Shown here piece after piece: positions 11,966 to 23,716 of a DNA stretch of 64,000 nucleotides. The first letter of the stretch is position 1, and each line of letters starts with the position of its first letter. Source of the stretch: Rhipicephalus microplus (lineage: Eukaryota > Arthropoda > Arachnida > Ixodida > Ixodidae); the NCBI RefSeq assembly GCF_043290135.1, contig NC_134710.1, forward strand, positions 12,043,321-12,107,320, written 5' to 3'. A program made the translations under genes and the position numbers. The notes below the pieces were generated by a model. The model saw only the letters and a list, made by a program, of their open reading frames with translations. It ran no database searches and had not been told where the DNA came from.

Positions 11966-14900
11966 CATTCTTGCAAACTTTTTTTCTGTGCTACTAACCT
12001 CTGCTTCGTATTTCGATAACTGACAGCATGAGAAAGGCTTTGGCAACCGGGGTAATCATTGTCCCTTTAGCCAGCGTTCTTTTGAGCTATGTGATATCTT
12101 GTCCAAAAGATGCAATATTTTAGTTTCACTGAAGTTCTTAGCATTGAATGTGATACCAACAGTCTGTTTATGTTGTACAAGATAGAAGGGTATAACAGCC
12201 GTCTTTATAATGCCTGCCAAAATAATGTGTGCACCAGTGATAACGTCAAAGTTCATAATGGCTCCCTCCCCTTGCGTTTCTAGTTCCTTGCTGCTTTTTG
12301 AAGATGGGTGGCGCCTTTCCTCTCCGTCTCAGTAACAAATGATGGCAGGCCTGGCACACGGGATGATGTTATCACACTTGCACTCCTTGCAAAGGAGATA
12401 GGACGGCTATAGGTATCTCTGCTTTAGCCGCGTTCGTTGCCCCCCTTCGTGTGCTTTTACCCACTAGTAAAACATATGAAGTGCGGGGGAATGTTATAAA
12501 TTGGCACATTGCAAAACATGACTGTGACAGTCAGTGGTGTAGTCGGGGGGTTGCGGGAACTCACATCCAAAACGTGCCCCCCCCCCCCCCCCCCCTAACC
12601 CATCAGATCATGGTGCACTTTCCCACCCCTTAAATTTTACCTACGCCCCTGGTGATGGCGAAGACCTGTAGAGAATATCCATATAATTGCTATGGCAATA
12701 AAAACAAAATTACTCTCGCCTTTGAGTGGTCTTAGGCGTATGCATAAGGTACCTTCTGAGGTTTTTTTTTTTTTTTTCTATTATGCTCTGCTTTCTAGAG
12801 GGCACTACAGAAGAATTTTGGAGTATAGACAGAACACCCTGGCCACATAAAACATCGCCGCAAAAGGAAAATGAAGTTTGTTAAATCATGTAGTTTCAGT
12901 GCAGAGAGATGAGTACTGGAGGAGGTTGGCTTCATGAGACTAGTTAAATGATGTCATGTTACGCCCAGTAGTATAATCGGTTGTGAAGAAAAAGAACCTT
13001 TATTTATCCTTAAAGTCATCTCAGAGAAATGCAGTTGGGATTTTGCATGTCTTTGGCGTTGTACGTCAGAGCGTTTGTCTGTCATATCTGCTGATAACCA
13101 TATAGGTGTTTTGAAAATGTAATTTCATTAAGCACAATTTTATTCAACTAGTATTCTGTTTATTTGCTACGGAAATAATCACCGAACAAGTTTTTGCAAG
13201 AATGCTCAACCAATGTGCCTCCTTTATTTCATTCAATGCCAGTGCAAACACGCTCTTCAAGAGCCGTCGGTCCACCTTAGTTCAGAGAGTCATCATGAGG
13301 CGACGCCACATGAGGGGCAGGGCTGCTTGCACTACATGTGTTTCCTAGCACTTTCCCACGGAGGCACGATAGACGTGTGTCCCACTCCAATATCATACGT
13401 CTGTCAAATTTCTTCCTTCATGCTCCTTCTTTGACGCTGGAGGCAATGTCGCTGCCACCTCACGACGCCAGTTATGCAGCGGCATCACCCTGACACGTCC
13501 CCATTAATTGCGCGCATAGCGCCGTGAACGGTAACACGCTATCTTAAAACACTGTATCGCTTGCGGAGCCAGCGTGACTGCCAACGTTGTGATAACGAGA
13601 AATGCAAGACGCCACCCCACGGATCTGTATACTACTGAACAGAAAATCACGTCATTTCATTTCTGTTGTGAGGCACTGAATGAGGGACTCTTTCCCGCAT
13701 AACCGCAAAGCACAGGTGAAGACTAGGTAATAAGCGAGAGCAGGAAAGGGCTAGAGGAGAGGGCAGTGAACGAATGGATCGGGCGCATCTGGCTGGCATT
13801 GATAAAATGGAGGATGTGCTGGCTCAAAATAATGATGCCACTATTTTTGCATCATCAACTGAAATAGGGAGTGCTCCTAGAATGATTGGCTTCATGAGAT
13901 TTCCAATGATTTTAAATATTTATAGCTCTTCACAGAAGACGAGAGCCCTAAAATAATTATTCATGCTCTTGAATGTAAATGCAACTTGCCTCTTTTCCAG
14001 TATGTGAAGTTAGCTGCTCCAGATTGCTCCTAAGTGGAAAATTTTGCTGCTCCAAAATTGCTCCAAATTGGAAGACCTTGGTAGCATCACTGGTGTCCCT
14101 TAAAGCTTGGCTAAAGGGGGCATGCTCTGTTTTCTGATTATTTGGTAGGAGGCAACGTTTAGGCATGATCTTTGTACAGTATCATTCTATATTAGTCCTA
14201 CTCAACGTAAAATTAATTTTTGGTTGCCACATAAAACCGTATAAGTTTTGAAGGTTACATAGTCCTTTTCCATGAGTTACTGTATAGGGGAAAATACAAT
14301 GTGCCCTAAACAAATATAATGCTTGTCAAGATATGCAATGAACTCAAATGCGCCAAAATTTAAAGAAGAGTAGTAACTTCATTGCATTAAAAAATAATTA
14401 AAAAAGCATAAGAAAAAAAAAACTGCATAGGCTGCCATAGCTGTCATTAAACTGACTTTCAGCAAAATCTTCCACAAAAAAAAAAAAAATGGGGGGAAAA
14501 AAAAGACAGACCAACAGCAACATATACTCTCAATATAGCCAGAGGGCAGTCAATACAAGCAAGATTTTAAATATCAAACTCATGTCGCTTCTCAAAGGCC
14601 ACAACTGCCTGGGGACAATGTGCGAGCCATGCTTCATCGTCGTTTTGTCCCACTACTTCTTGTGCGTGCAGTGACTGAATCTTATACATCAGGCGAGTGC
14701 TCTTGCTGTTCGGTCCGGTTTACAATATGACAATGAACACAACTATTCATGAGCGAAAAACGTGGGACAACAGCCCGTCGCAGCTGACACTTATGAGTGG
14801 CAGCTGGGCAGACGCTGCCGCCATTCGCGATTGCCCGTAAGCTTATTGTCTAGGGCGCTAAAATTTTGCGAATATGAGTGAGATTATAGTTTTAGGATTG

Positions 14901-16570
14901 CTTTGGCATACAGAAGCAGTTTTTTGCGACAACATTGATATGAAGAAGGAAAGTGGAAGCAAAATAACCTGGTTGGCTGAGATGGCTGGCAATCTTGTCG
15001 TTCACTTGCGTAGTGCCTTAGCATTGTGGTTCCTAATCTGGCCCGTAGCTTGTAAGCCTGGACAGTTTTGAATAAGTGACACACTAGAGCACTGCTTTGG
15101 ATTTGCAATTCATTTGCATAATAAAATAATTGTAACCCATCTTTTTCATGCCAGCGATAGTGGCACTACCGGTAAATGCCTCGGTATCTTCGGTCGGTCA
15201 AGATCATCGAAGTTGCAAAAAAAAATGATCGGCAACCCAAGTGGCTCTTCGTTACTTGTATGCTGTTCTGACCGAGCGGATGACAAAACTCAACCAAGTT
15301 TGACGCACACTTCATGCCCGGTCAGGCGTCTCAGTACGATGGATCATCACCATCATACTGTCGAATCCAAGGCAAGATTGTAGTGTGCGTCTCGCACTTT
15401 ATGCACTCAGCCATGAGCTGCTTTCTTCAAAGGAAACTCAATGCAGTGATGCTTTTACCGCAAGCGGCAGCAACCATGATGTGACCACACAATCAAGGAA
15501 GGCTCCGTGCATGCAGGTGATCACCACAAAGACAGCCATATTGGTTCTGCCAATGCTCAACTAGCAAAACATGTAGCCCCGCGTGGCAAAACATACTTTT
15601 TTCGATCTAGCACCAACACTTCATTTCCTTTGGCAGCACCCAAAACACAGTCAACGTCTGCTCCTGTGATGTGGCGAGCAGAGGACCCCCGTATGCGGAC
15701 GTACACCGAAGGGCATATCACGAGCTCGCCGCAGCTAGCAATGGTGAATTTTGACACGCCACTCAGAAAAAGGTGCCCCGCGGTTACGCTTCGCACTACC
15801 GCGATGACTTCTGGGCTTGGTCGCGAGAGCTAGGGCAAATCTCGTATCCCTAGGCCTCTGATGAGCACGGCTCAGCGTAGTACGACCACGCATGAGCACT
15901 AGGCACCACTCTTTGACTTATCATATGGAACCGGAGCTATCACATACGTTAAGACACCCGCCGAGTATGCTAGAATCTGGAGATTCCTAAAGGGGGTGTA
16001 GACAAAACGAAAACACAGGCTTACTGTGCGCTGCCAAAAAAATGAAACGTTCCCGGCATGCACGTGACTCTGCCTCGCAGCCTGAGACAAGGTGTAGCAG
16101 CACCACAATTACTTAAGCCCCTTGATCTGAAAAGTAGCGACACCCTCTTCCCCACGCGCGTTTCCTCATTAATCATTCTGAAATTTCTGCCCTTGCCTGG
16201 CCGGTGCAGTGCGCACGGCACAGTGAACCCTCCAGCAGCTCATTGAAGCCGCATTCGGAATCATTTTGCGTGTTTGCTTCATCCGCTACTGGATGTATAA
16301 ATTAAGAATTCTTACCTTTAAAACAGTTGTGCTGAAAGTAGGCTTCTTGCAGAACATAGGAAAAAACGCATTTTTAAAGATGCTTCACAAAATACGAATG
16401 GGAGCAACTATATTCGCGGTGAGATCGGGTTGTAGGTGGCAGCCCCATCTCCGCGGAAGTGTGGATATGTGGTTGGCGGCGCATATCCAAATATACGCTG
16501 CGGCGCTTCGTTGTGTGTGGTCTGAGCTGATTGTCAGTGAATAAAATGCGTTGACTGCAGTTTACTGTTA
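11966..16570. other. Unassigned intronic-type sequence
   Basis: It has a 19-base poly(C) at 12577-12595 and a reversed GCAATTATATGGACA-family fragment at about 12655-12710. 'gctccaaaattgctccaa'-type short repeats occur around 14010-14070. No supported gene. Confidence 0.4.
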
Positions 16571-16574
16571 ATAT

Positions 16575-16746
16575 TGTTACAGAAAAGAAAAGACGCCGTA
16601 TTGACGAGGCTGGGGATCAGATGTATTTCAAACCAGCGGTAATGGCGTGACTGGTTCACAAGCGATCGCAGAGACAACCCTTCGTCTTCCTCGTCAGGCA
16701 CCCACGCGCGTCGCCCCCTAAAATATTAATATGCATGCATGTAGCA
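16575..16746 (-). repeat. 3' LTR of gypsy element 1
   Basis: 172 bp beginning TGTTAC and ending TAGCA on the plus strand. It pairs with 21124-21297. Confidence 0.9.
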
Positions 16747-16759
16747 TAACCCCCGGCGG

Positions 16760-18147
16760 TGCATCTAAATGTCAACGTCACTTGGAGAGTGGTAGGGCTT
16801 CAAGCGCACAACATGTACAGTATCGGTAGCCTGTTGAGCACATGAAGGCGACGGGGTGGCATTACCAATTTCATATGTTACAGGAGTAACCATAGGAAGG
16901 ACTCGGTATGGACCTGTGGAGCGAGTAAGCAGTTTTTATTACAAGCCAACTTGACGGGTCGGAGACAACAGCAGCACCAAAGAGCAGGGCAGAAAGTGTA
17001 CGTCGCGATGTCGTTGGTCATACAAACGCCGTTGCTTCTCTTGAGAGGTCAGAAGGCGAGTACAGGTGATTTCGTGTGTGTGAGCGGCCCGAGTGATAGC
17101 ATCTATGACATATTCACTGGTTGGTACTGCAGGGGATGGTATGACGGTGTCTAGAGGCAATGTTGGTTCTCGGCCAAACAGCAGAAAAAATGGAGAGTAA
17201 CCGGCAGTGTCATGGCGCGAAGAATTGTAGGCAAATGTGACGCACGGCAACGCGAGATCCCAGTCGGTGTGGTTGGTAGAAACATACTTAGCGAGCATGT
17301 CTGTAAGAGTTCGATTTAGACGCTCCGCGAGTCCATTGTTTTGCGGGTGGTATGACGTAGTCAGCTTGTGTCTCGTTTTACAGGGCTGCAAGATGTCGGC
17401 TATGACCTTTGACAAAAAGGTGCGGCCACGATCTGTAAGCAGCTGCCGTGGGGCTCCGTGTTGCAAAATCACGTTCTTGAGGAGGAAGTCGGCGACATTT
17501 GTGGCGCAGCTTATTGAGAGAGCTCGTGTGATGGCATAACGCGTGGCGTAGTCGGTGGCCACGGCTATCCACTTGTTACCTGAGGAAGACAAGGGGAAAG
17601 GGCCAAGTAGGTCCAAGCCAACGTGGAAAAACGGTTCTGACGGAATATCAAGTCGTTGAAAGCGTCCGGCGGGAAGTGTCGATGGCGTTTTGCGGCGCTG
17701 ACATTTCTCACAAGCCGCAACGTATCTTCTGACTGAGCGTGCAAGCCCTGGCCAGTAGAAGCGTCGGCGTATTCGGTCGTAAATGCGTGACACACCAAGG
17801 TGACCAACAGTCGGAAGGTCATGAAGTTCATGTAGAACTTCCGAGCGAAGGTGTTTCGGAATGACAAGCAGCTGGGCCGGTCCATGTGGCTCGAAATTTT
17901 GGCTGTATAATACAGCATCGTGGAGCATGAATGAGCAATGGGACTGATTGGAAGATGGTGAATTGAGGCGCTCAATGATGACATGCAAGGCCGGATCATG
18001 GCGCTGCTCGTCACCGATGCATGTCATTTGCGAAAGGGAAATGACGCAAGGCTCGGTGTCGGTGTCAGTCAGAGTGCTCAACTCGGCAATCGGGTAGCGG
18101 GACAGGCAGTCTGCGTCCTGATGTAGGCGCTTGGGCTTGTACGTCAC
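16760..18147 (-). pseudogene. Integrase of gypsy element 1, one late frameshift
   Basis: Read down from 18147, 402 codons start at the RNase H-integrase junction ('RLHQDADCLSR'). An HHCC zinc-binding domain follows (H109, H116, C146, C149). Next is a complete catalytic core with D179 ('GLDLLGP'), D239 ('LLTDRG') and E275 ('LAERLNR'). The D-E spacing is the canonical 35 residues. After 16939 the frame shifts. The neighbouring frame carries the C-terminal GPY/F module ('STGPYRVLPMVTPVTYEI') and ends near 16770. The enzyme would insert the cDNA into host DNA. Here the catalytic core is intact but the C-terminus is displaced by the shift. Confidence 0.88.
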
Positions 18148-18162
18148 CGTGTAGGTATACTC

Positions 18163-18958
18163 TTACAGTCGCAGAACCCAGCGCCCGAGCCGGCCAGTAG
18201 GATTCAGTGACGTAAGCCAACATAGCGCATGATGGTCAGTTATCACAGAGAAATTTGTGCTGTATAAATATGTGCGGAACTTTGAGACTGCCCAAACAAG
18301 AGCAAGACATTCACGCTCTGTAATGGAATAGTTGCGCTGAGCAGCTGTGAGGAGGCGGCTAGCATAGGCGACAACTCGGTTGTGTCCCCGTTGGCGTTGA
18401 GCTAGGACGGTTCCAATTTCGTGACCACTAGCATCGGTTCGGACTTCTGTCGGGGTGTATGGGTCAAAGCGAGCCAATATAGGTGGAGTCGTCAGTAGGG
18501 TAATTAAGTGAGAAAAAGCAGCAGCTTGGTCGGTACCCCCACGTAAGTGTGACGTCTTTCTTTAGAAGCTCAGTGAGGAGTCGAGCGATGGTTGCGAAAT
18601 CTTTCACAAACCTTCTAAAATAGGAACAAAGTCCTACAAAACTCCGGACGTCTTTTACTGACTGGGGTACAGGAAAACTGGTGGCTGCACGAATTTTCTT
18701 GGGGTCCGGCTGCACACCAGAGACGTCGACAAGGTGGCCCAACACTGAAATTTGTCAGCGTTCGAAGTGGCACTTCAACGAGTGTGATTGAAAGCCTGCA
18801 GTGCAGAATATGTCAAGAATAGCTGACTAACGCTGAAGGTGGGTTTCAAATGTTGGGGGGTATACAACGTTGTCAAGATAACAGACATGTTGACCATTTG
18901 AACACTTGTAGCAGAAAGTGCATCATGCGCTCGAATGTGGCTGGGGCGTTGCATATTG
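18163..18958 (-). pseudogene. RT C-terminal part and RNase H of gypsy element 1
   Basis: Going down from the SINE junction at about 18958, broken frames carry the RT block 'CNAPATFERMM', then 'CYLDN', then a thumb/connection region from 18745 ('SVKDVRSFVGLCSYFRRFV'). RNase H follows from 18477 ('[17 protein letters not shown]', 'TDHHALCWL'). The catalytic box reads Y-L-D-N where Y-x-D-D is expected. There are several frame changes, and the fingers/palm region upstream is deleted. Confidence 0.82.
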
Positions 18959-18960
18959 CC

Positions 18961-19197
18961 CTGCCGCGGTGGTCTAGTGGCTAAAGTACTCGGCTGCTGA
19001 CCCGCAGGTCGCGGGTTTGAATCCCAGCTGCGACGGCTGCATTTCCGATTGAGGCGGAAATGTTGTAGGCCTGTGTGCTCAGATTTGGGTGCACGTCAAA
19101 GAACCCCAGGTGGTCGAAATTTCTGGAGCCCTCCACTACGGCGTCTCTCATAATCATATGGTGGTTTTGGGACATTAAACCCCACATATCAATTAAT
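18961..19197 (+). mobile_element. Ruka-type SINE
   Basis: The head has a tRNA-like A box (GTGGTCTAGTGGCTAAAG) and B box (CGGGTTTGAATCCC), the polymerase III internal promoter. The body has the conserved blocks 'aaagaaccccaggtggtcga' and 'tctcataatcatatggtggt', and it ends 'ttaaaccccacatatcaatt'. It is about 90% identical by eye to the copy at 22081-22318. The head resembles tRNA-Ser with a possible GCT anticodon, in line with the reported origin of Ruka. It lies at the RT deletion of gypsy element 1. Confidence 0.8.
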
Positions 19198-19202
19198 TAT
19201 CA

Positions 19203-19708
19203 GAGGCCATGATTACGACGGAGTGTAGTGTCACGTGCCAGGAGAAGATCAGGAATCGGCGTCACAATATAATCGCAGTTGAGCACGGGAGAGATGCCAA
19301 TTGAACGAATGTGAGAGCTTTAGGTGGTATCCGGAAGAAGTCAGTGTTGCACAGGCTGTTCGGGAGTTCAGGGTGAGAATCCGGGAGAAGAGGAAGTTCT
19401 AGGCAGAGAGCACCGGCGGCACAATCGATCAGGGCAAAATGCGTCAATAGGAAGTCCATGCCGAATATTAGGTCGTGAGGGAAATTTTCAAGCACCGTAA
19501 ATAAAACGAGAACATGGCGGCCTGCAATGCTAACACGAGCGGTACACATTCGAGTGATGGCCACAGTTCCACCATCAGTGACATGGAGGGCTTTAGTTGC
19601 TGCAGACATGAAGACTTTTTTGAGTAGGCGACACAGATGAGCACTCATTATGGACACTTGAGCTCCGGGATCAACTAACACCGTCAAAGAAATACCGTCC
19701 TCATACAC
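19203..19708 (-). pseudogene. Retropepsin region of gypsy element 1
   Basis: 148 codons from 19708 include 'TVLVDPGAQVSIMSAHLC', the retropepsin active-site region. The expected D-[ST]-G reads D-P-G, so the motif is changed. 'DLIFGMDFLLTHFALIDC' follows, the usual flap-to-C-terminal block. After the stop at 19262 another frame continues to the SINE border. It would have cut the Gag-Pol polyprotein. The altered motif argues that this copy was already inactive. Confidence 0.75.
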
Positions 19709-19749
19709 CTCAATCTGGTTCGTATTAGTGAGAAGCGTCGAGGATTTCG

Positions 19750-21106
19750 ATCAGTCGCAATTGATGCAGCACTATTTCCCGGAGCTGCATGGTCTAGCTT
19801 TCCGTCCGAGAGGATCCATAGTTGACCGGCGACGGATAGCGGCGTGGTTGAGGCGATGGGGAACGGCGGCGTTGAGGTGACGACGAACAAGCGGTGGAGT
19901 GGCTGTGAGCGACGTCAGAAGAAGGGTACACATGACTGGGCGAATACCGACGGGAGTCCTCGTATGGGCGAGAAGAGGAAAATGGGCTCCAGTTTGAGGG
20001 TGTCCAAGTGCTGTGGCAGTAGCGAGAGATATGGCCAACTCGGTGGCAGCGGAAGCAGATTGATTTGTCGTCTGCAGTTCTTCATTCTGTCCGATTGCGG
20101 GACCGCGGAAAAAGATGTGTCATGGCATGGTGCATTTATTGTCATTGGTCTGGAGTTGGGTCGGGAGACAGAGCAGGCCACAGGAAAACTGAGCTTTGCA
20201 ATTTCCTGCCTCACACTGGCTTGAATAACAGAGACCGCCGGAGGCATTTGTGCGGCGCCATGGTCAAGTGAAAGTGGAAGAAATGGTGCCGGACTTGACG
20301 CCTCAAGCTCCTGTCGGACTATACGTGTCACGCTTTCTTGCATGGATGGTGCGGCACCGAGATCAGTGCAGGTTTATGTAACAGCCGTGTTAGGTTGCCG
20401 CGTAAATTGAGGCAGCACATGGCGGCTTTTGGCCATTTCGAAGCGGCGACATTCCTGAGTAATATCTACAGGTTGCCGCGTAAATTGAGGCAGAACATGG
20501 CGGCTTTTGGCCATTTCGAAGCGGCGACATTCCTGAGTAATATCTACGGTCGTGATGTTAGTGTACATGAGCAAGTTGAAGGCATCATCCGTGATGCCCT
20601 TGAGTATGTGGCCCACCTTGTCACTCCCTGTCATTTGCTCCTCCACTTTCCGGCACAACACGAGCACGTCCTGTATGTATGAGGCATACGACTCAGTTGA
20701 GGACTGCACAAGAGTGGCGAGTTCTTTTCGCGCTTCCATTTGGCGACCGGACAGGTCCGCAAAGGTCGCGTAGTCGCTCCTTGAAGATATCCCAGCTGGT
20801 GAGCTCGGACTCATGGGCATCGAACCAGGCACGTGGGGTGCTGTCCAAGTAAAATATTACATTGGCGAACATCAGGGTAGGGTCCCATTGGGGTGTCTGG
20901 CTAACACGCTTGTGCATACAGAGCCAGTAGTCACTGTTAAGCTCAGGTTGTGCGGAGAATGTACCGGGATCACGGGGGTAGGGCATCGTCAGGTATGTAG
21001 TGGCTGGAGCTATAGATGGAGATGCTGACGGGTTGTCATTGGTAGCCATGGCCGGAGACTGAATGGTGCGGCCACTGCCAAGCTTCGTGGTAAAGACAAG
21101 GGACAT
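19750..21106 (-). pseudogene. Gag of gypsy element 1, frameshifted, with internal duplication
   Basis: It starts around 21106 or the in-frame Met at 21049. 'SAQPELNSDYWLCMHKR' and 'FANVIFYLDSTPRAWFD' match the retrotransposon Gag fold seen in gypsy element 2. A frame change near 20800 leads to the Gag C-terminal part, which includes a 26-residue segment repeated in tandem (20393-20547). A zinc knuckle 'CFRCHRVGHISRYC' (C-x2-C-x4-H-x4-C) lies near 20030-20075. It would form the particle that packages element RNA. Confidence 0.8.
20393..20547. repeat. Tandem duplication in gag, 78-bp period
   Basis: 20393-20469 and 20471-20547 are identical except for one base (c/a). The period is a multiple of three, so the frame is kept and 26 Gag residues are doubled. 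Confidence 0.92.
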
Positions 21107-21123
21107 TCCACCTCCACCGAATA

Positions 21124-21297
21124 TGTTACGAAAAAGAAGAGACGCCGTATCGACGAGGCTGGGGATTAGATGTATTTAAAACCGGCGGTAATGGCGTGAC
21201 CGGTTCACCAGCGATCGAGCGGAGACAACCCTTCGTTTTCCTCGTCAGGCACCCACGCGCGTCGCCCCCTAGAATATTAATGTGCATGCATGTAGCA
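21124..21297 (-). repeat. 5' LTR of gypsy element 1
   Basis: 174 bp beginning TGTTAC and ending TAGCA on the plus strand. The Gag reading frame begins about 20 bases inside its inner edge. Confidence 0.9.
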
Positions 21298-21684
21298 ATA
21301 TCTGCGCTCTTTCTGAATCTGTGCACGAAGCTCATGCAATGTTACCATTACCAGAGGGTAAAGGGCATTCTGCCTCTCAAAGGGATGCTTGCCCTGGGTT
21401 TGTGTGGTGTGTGGAGGGTACGATGACAATAAACAGCACTCTGGAAAGTTGCACTCGCCGATCTTTTTACGATGCATTAGCAGCTAAGAAAGGACAAATG
21501 CCTTCATATGTCGTTTCAGGCATACGTGCAAGCAGTTACACTCGCACTGAAGTAACTGGACAAACCACCCTTTCAAAACGTGCATGGCATATGCGCACAT
21601 AAAAGTACAACGTGGCTATATAGCAGACGTACGATGGAGTAATCCACACTTGTGTGCTTCAGCCAGTTGACGCCCAGCGGTGTC

Positions 21685-21745
21685 CTAATCATATCATGGT
21701 ATTAGGACATTAAAGCCCATCAATTATTATTTTATTGGTATGTCA
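21685..21745 (+). repeat. 3' fragment of a Ruka-like SINE
   Basis: 'taatcatatcatggtattag' and 'gacattaaagcccatcaatt' match the last ~55 bases of the two longer Ruka copies. The tRNA head is missing. Confidence 0.55.
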
Positions 21746-21889
21746 CTATTGCAATTATTAAGCGCATAGGTGAAAATTTCTTCTATAATTGTGGTCAATC
21801 AGTGAGCTCAAAAAAGGTAGCCAAGAAAAAATGTAGGGGCCGACATGAGCAGGCCTGATGCCTTTCTGTACTGACGCCGCTGTCAGTTA

Positions 21890-22075
21890 CATTCACAGGG
21901 TGCAAATACATAATACATACATAATGCATATGCACGTACACATGTGATACATATGCATGTACACAGGCACATGAGGCGCATACATGCACGCGCAACACAA
22001 ATAGACACGCACATAGGTACTCTTGCGCATGAACACGCATTAAAGGCACCCACCTACATACATATGCATGAGCGT
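21890..22075. repeat. Alternating purine-pyrimidine low-complexity tract
   Basis: Long runs of CA, TA and TG dinucleotides (for example 'acatacataatgcatatgca'). It is a degenerate microsatellite directly upstream of the Ruka copy. Confidence 0.6.
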
Positions 22076-22080
22076 ATGGC

Positions 22081-22318
22081 CCCGTCGTGGTGGTCTAGTG
22101 GCTAAGGTACTCGGCTGCTGACCCGCAGGTCGCGGGTTCGAATCCCGGCTGCGGCGGCTGCATTTCTGATGGAGGCGGAAATGTTGTAGGCCCGTGTGCT
22201 CAGATTTAGGTGCACGTTAAAGAACCCCAGGTGGTCTAAATTTCCGGAGCCCTCCACTACGGCGTCTCTCATAATCATATAGTGGTTTTGGGACGTTAAA
22301 CCCCATATATCAATCAAA
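22081..22318 (+). mobile_element. Ruka-type SINE
   Basis: A complete copy. A box GTGGTCTAGTGGCTAAGG and a perfect B box GGTTCGAATCCCGG are followed by the same body as 18961-19197, and it ends 'ttaaaccccatatatcaat'. The intact B box makes it the younger-looking of the two. Confidence 0.82.
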
Positions 22319-22737
22319 TGTCTTGGCACATTTATAAACTGCCAAAATTATAATTGTGGTTGACCGGCTGCAAATCGTATGCTTGGTTACATCTCAAGTG
22401 CAAAGACACTGTGCCATCACGAGAGCATGTGAAAGGGAGGGGGCCGACGAACTGGCGAAATACCAGAGAAATGGCTCCAGCGTACCTTAGATTCCCACAC
22501 CTTTCATTTATGTGTCGTTGTACAGTGGAGATCAGACTTTATCGTGTCTCTCAAGTTGAGAATCCATGCACAAAAATGGGCTTACTGTGGAAACTGTGTG
22601 GCGTCGCAGACGTTTCTGTGAGTGATTTGTTAACTGTAGAACAGTTCATGCAGCCAAAGAACGCTGACTTTCGAATAATGTGAAATAAATTAGAAATAAT
22701 GCCTGTTTCCTTTTTTTTCTTTTTTTTTTTTTTGCAG

Positions 22738-22777
22738 AGGCGTCTAATGATGGAGAACCACTGGCTAAGAAGACAAA
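22738..22777 (+). CDS. TCERG1: TCERG1 40-nt exon (linker before FF repeats)
   Basis: A long pyrimidine tract ends in TTTGCAG at 22737 and a donor GTGAGT starts at 22778. The 40 nt between them read as two bases of a preceding codon, 'ASNDGEPLAKKT', and two bases (aa). These are completed by the first base of the exon at 40722 to give Lys, so the junction is in phase. The acidic stretch followed by a Lys cluster matches the position and character of the segment between the last WW domain and FF1 in animal TCERG1. The preceding exon is not found within 22.7 kb upstream, so it is probably off the window. The call depends mainly on the phase match, the splice sites and the strong exons downstream. 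Confidence 0.72.
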
Positions 22778-23530
22778 GTGAGTAGCTCGAACCTTTCAAA
22801 AGACAAGCTTGCCTCCTGTTGATTGAAGCACGGCAGTCGCTGGTTAACAATTTGGACATACACAGTTATACTGTGAAATGTTTTGAATTTTTCTGTAAAA
22901 TGTACAAATTTCCATCTTGTCTGCAATTTCAGAAATTTTGGGAGAAATATTTTATTTTCAAAAAATAAAGCTGAAAACCTTAAAACGTGGCCTCTGTTAT
23001 TAGCTACGGCAACATGCTGGCGAAAACTGCATTGTGGTACCTTCTGTCGCTACGAGAGGATATGTACTCTTGTAATTATTATCAGTAGCAGCAGCCGCTT
23101 CAACATTTAGTGACTTTTGTCGTCTTTTCTGAGGGCGGCAACAAATCAACACTGCATCAGCGCTTCCACAAACATGTGGCAGTGGTTTTTCCATGGGCTG
23201 TCGGTTCGTGCTTCACTGTTTGTGTCGCTTTACGTGTTACCAGCTGCTGCATGTAATGCAGTGGCACCGCAGGGTTTTAGCCATAGTGGCTTCGCAGTGC
23301 AATGGCAGGTTCAAAGCCAAGACAACATTACGAAGTGTTCTTGAAATTGTACATAGAGTTTCTGTGCATTGCGTTGCTGAAAAAATGGAAGAAGTTTGGT
23401 TCTTACACTATATGTGCCAGTGACATGAAGATTTAGCATGGTGGCAAGTCCAATATCAAGATCCACATTGCTTTGAAAAATTATTAGGCATACATGCAAG
23501 ACGCAGACAACTAGCAAAGTCTGGCAAGTA

Positions 23531-23716
23531 CAGTAGACTCTCAGTAAATGAAACCTGAAGGGACCGGGAAAATATGTTCCATTTAACAGGAGTTCTGTTT
23601 ACTGAGAGGTGAACATGGGTGCAGAATACAAGCCCGAAACCAATCGTTGCAGAGGCAATAGTTCTGTTCAAGCAGTAGTTCCGTGTAACAGATTTGTGTT
23701 TACTGACAGTCTATTG
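23531..23716. mobile_element. Tigger-derived MITE
   Basis: A 186-bp element. The left end is CAGTAGACTCTCAGTAAA at 23531 and the right end is its near complement ending at 23716. TA flanks both sides (23529-23530 and 23717-23718). The first ~100 bases match the terminus of the Tigger/pogo element at 955-1055, which identifies the parent family. Confidence 0.8.

Larger units (their letters stand above)
16575..21297 (-). mobile_element. Ty3/gypsy LTR retrotransposon 1, degenerate
   Basis: A reverse-strand element bounded by LTRs at 16575-16746 and 21124-21297 and by a 4-bp ATAT target duplication (16571-16574 and 21298-21301). The order from its 5' end is gag, protease, RT, RNase H, integrase, as in Ty3/gypsy. 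A purine-rich stretch (gccgggggtta) sits just before the 3' LTR. The LTRs differ at about a dozen positions plus a 2-base indel, so it is an old insertion. The N-terminal two thirds of RT is missing and a Ruka SINE sits at that point, so it cannot move by itself. Confidence 0.9.

Noticed and set aside
12056..12256. Reverse-strand frame of 66 codons with hydrophobic stretches
   Set aside because: Looks protein-like in composition but matches nothing I know and lacks flanking splice or promoter signals.
11117..12595. Long poly(C) runs (11117-11138 and 12577-12595)
   Set aside because: Simple homopolymers of the kind found throughout the window. Their lengths may be assembly-dependent, and no i-motif claim is justified.
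22105..22170. Possible tRNA-Ser gene
   Set aside because: The A and B boxes are good, but the sequence continues into the Ruka SINE body and lacks proper acceptor-stem pairing, so it is the SINE head.
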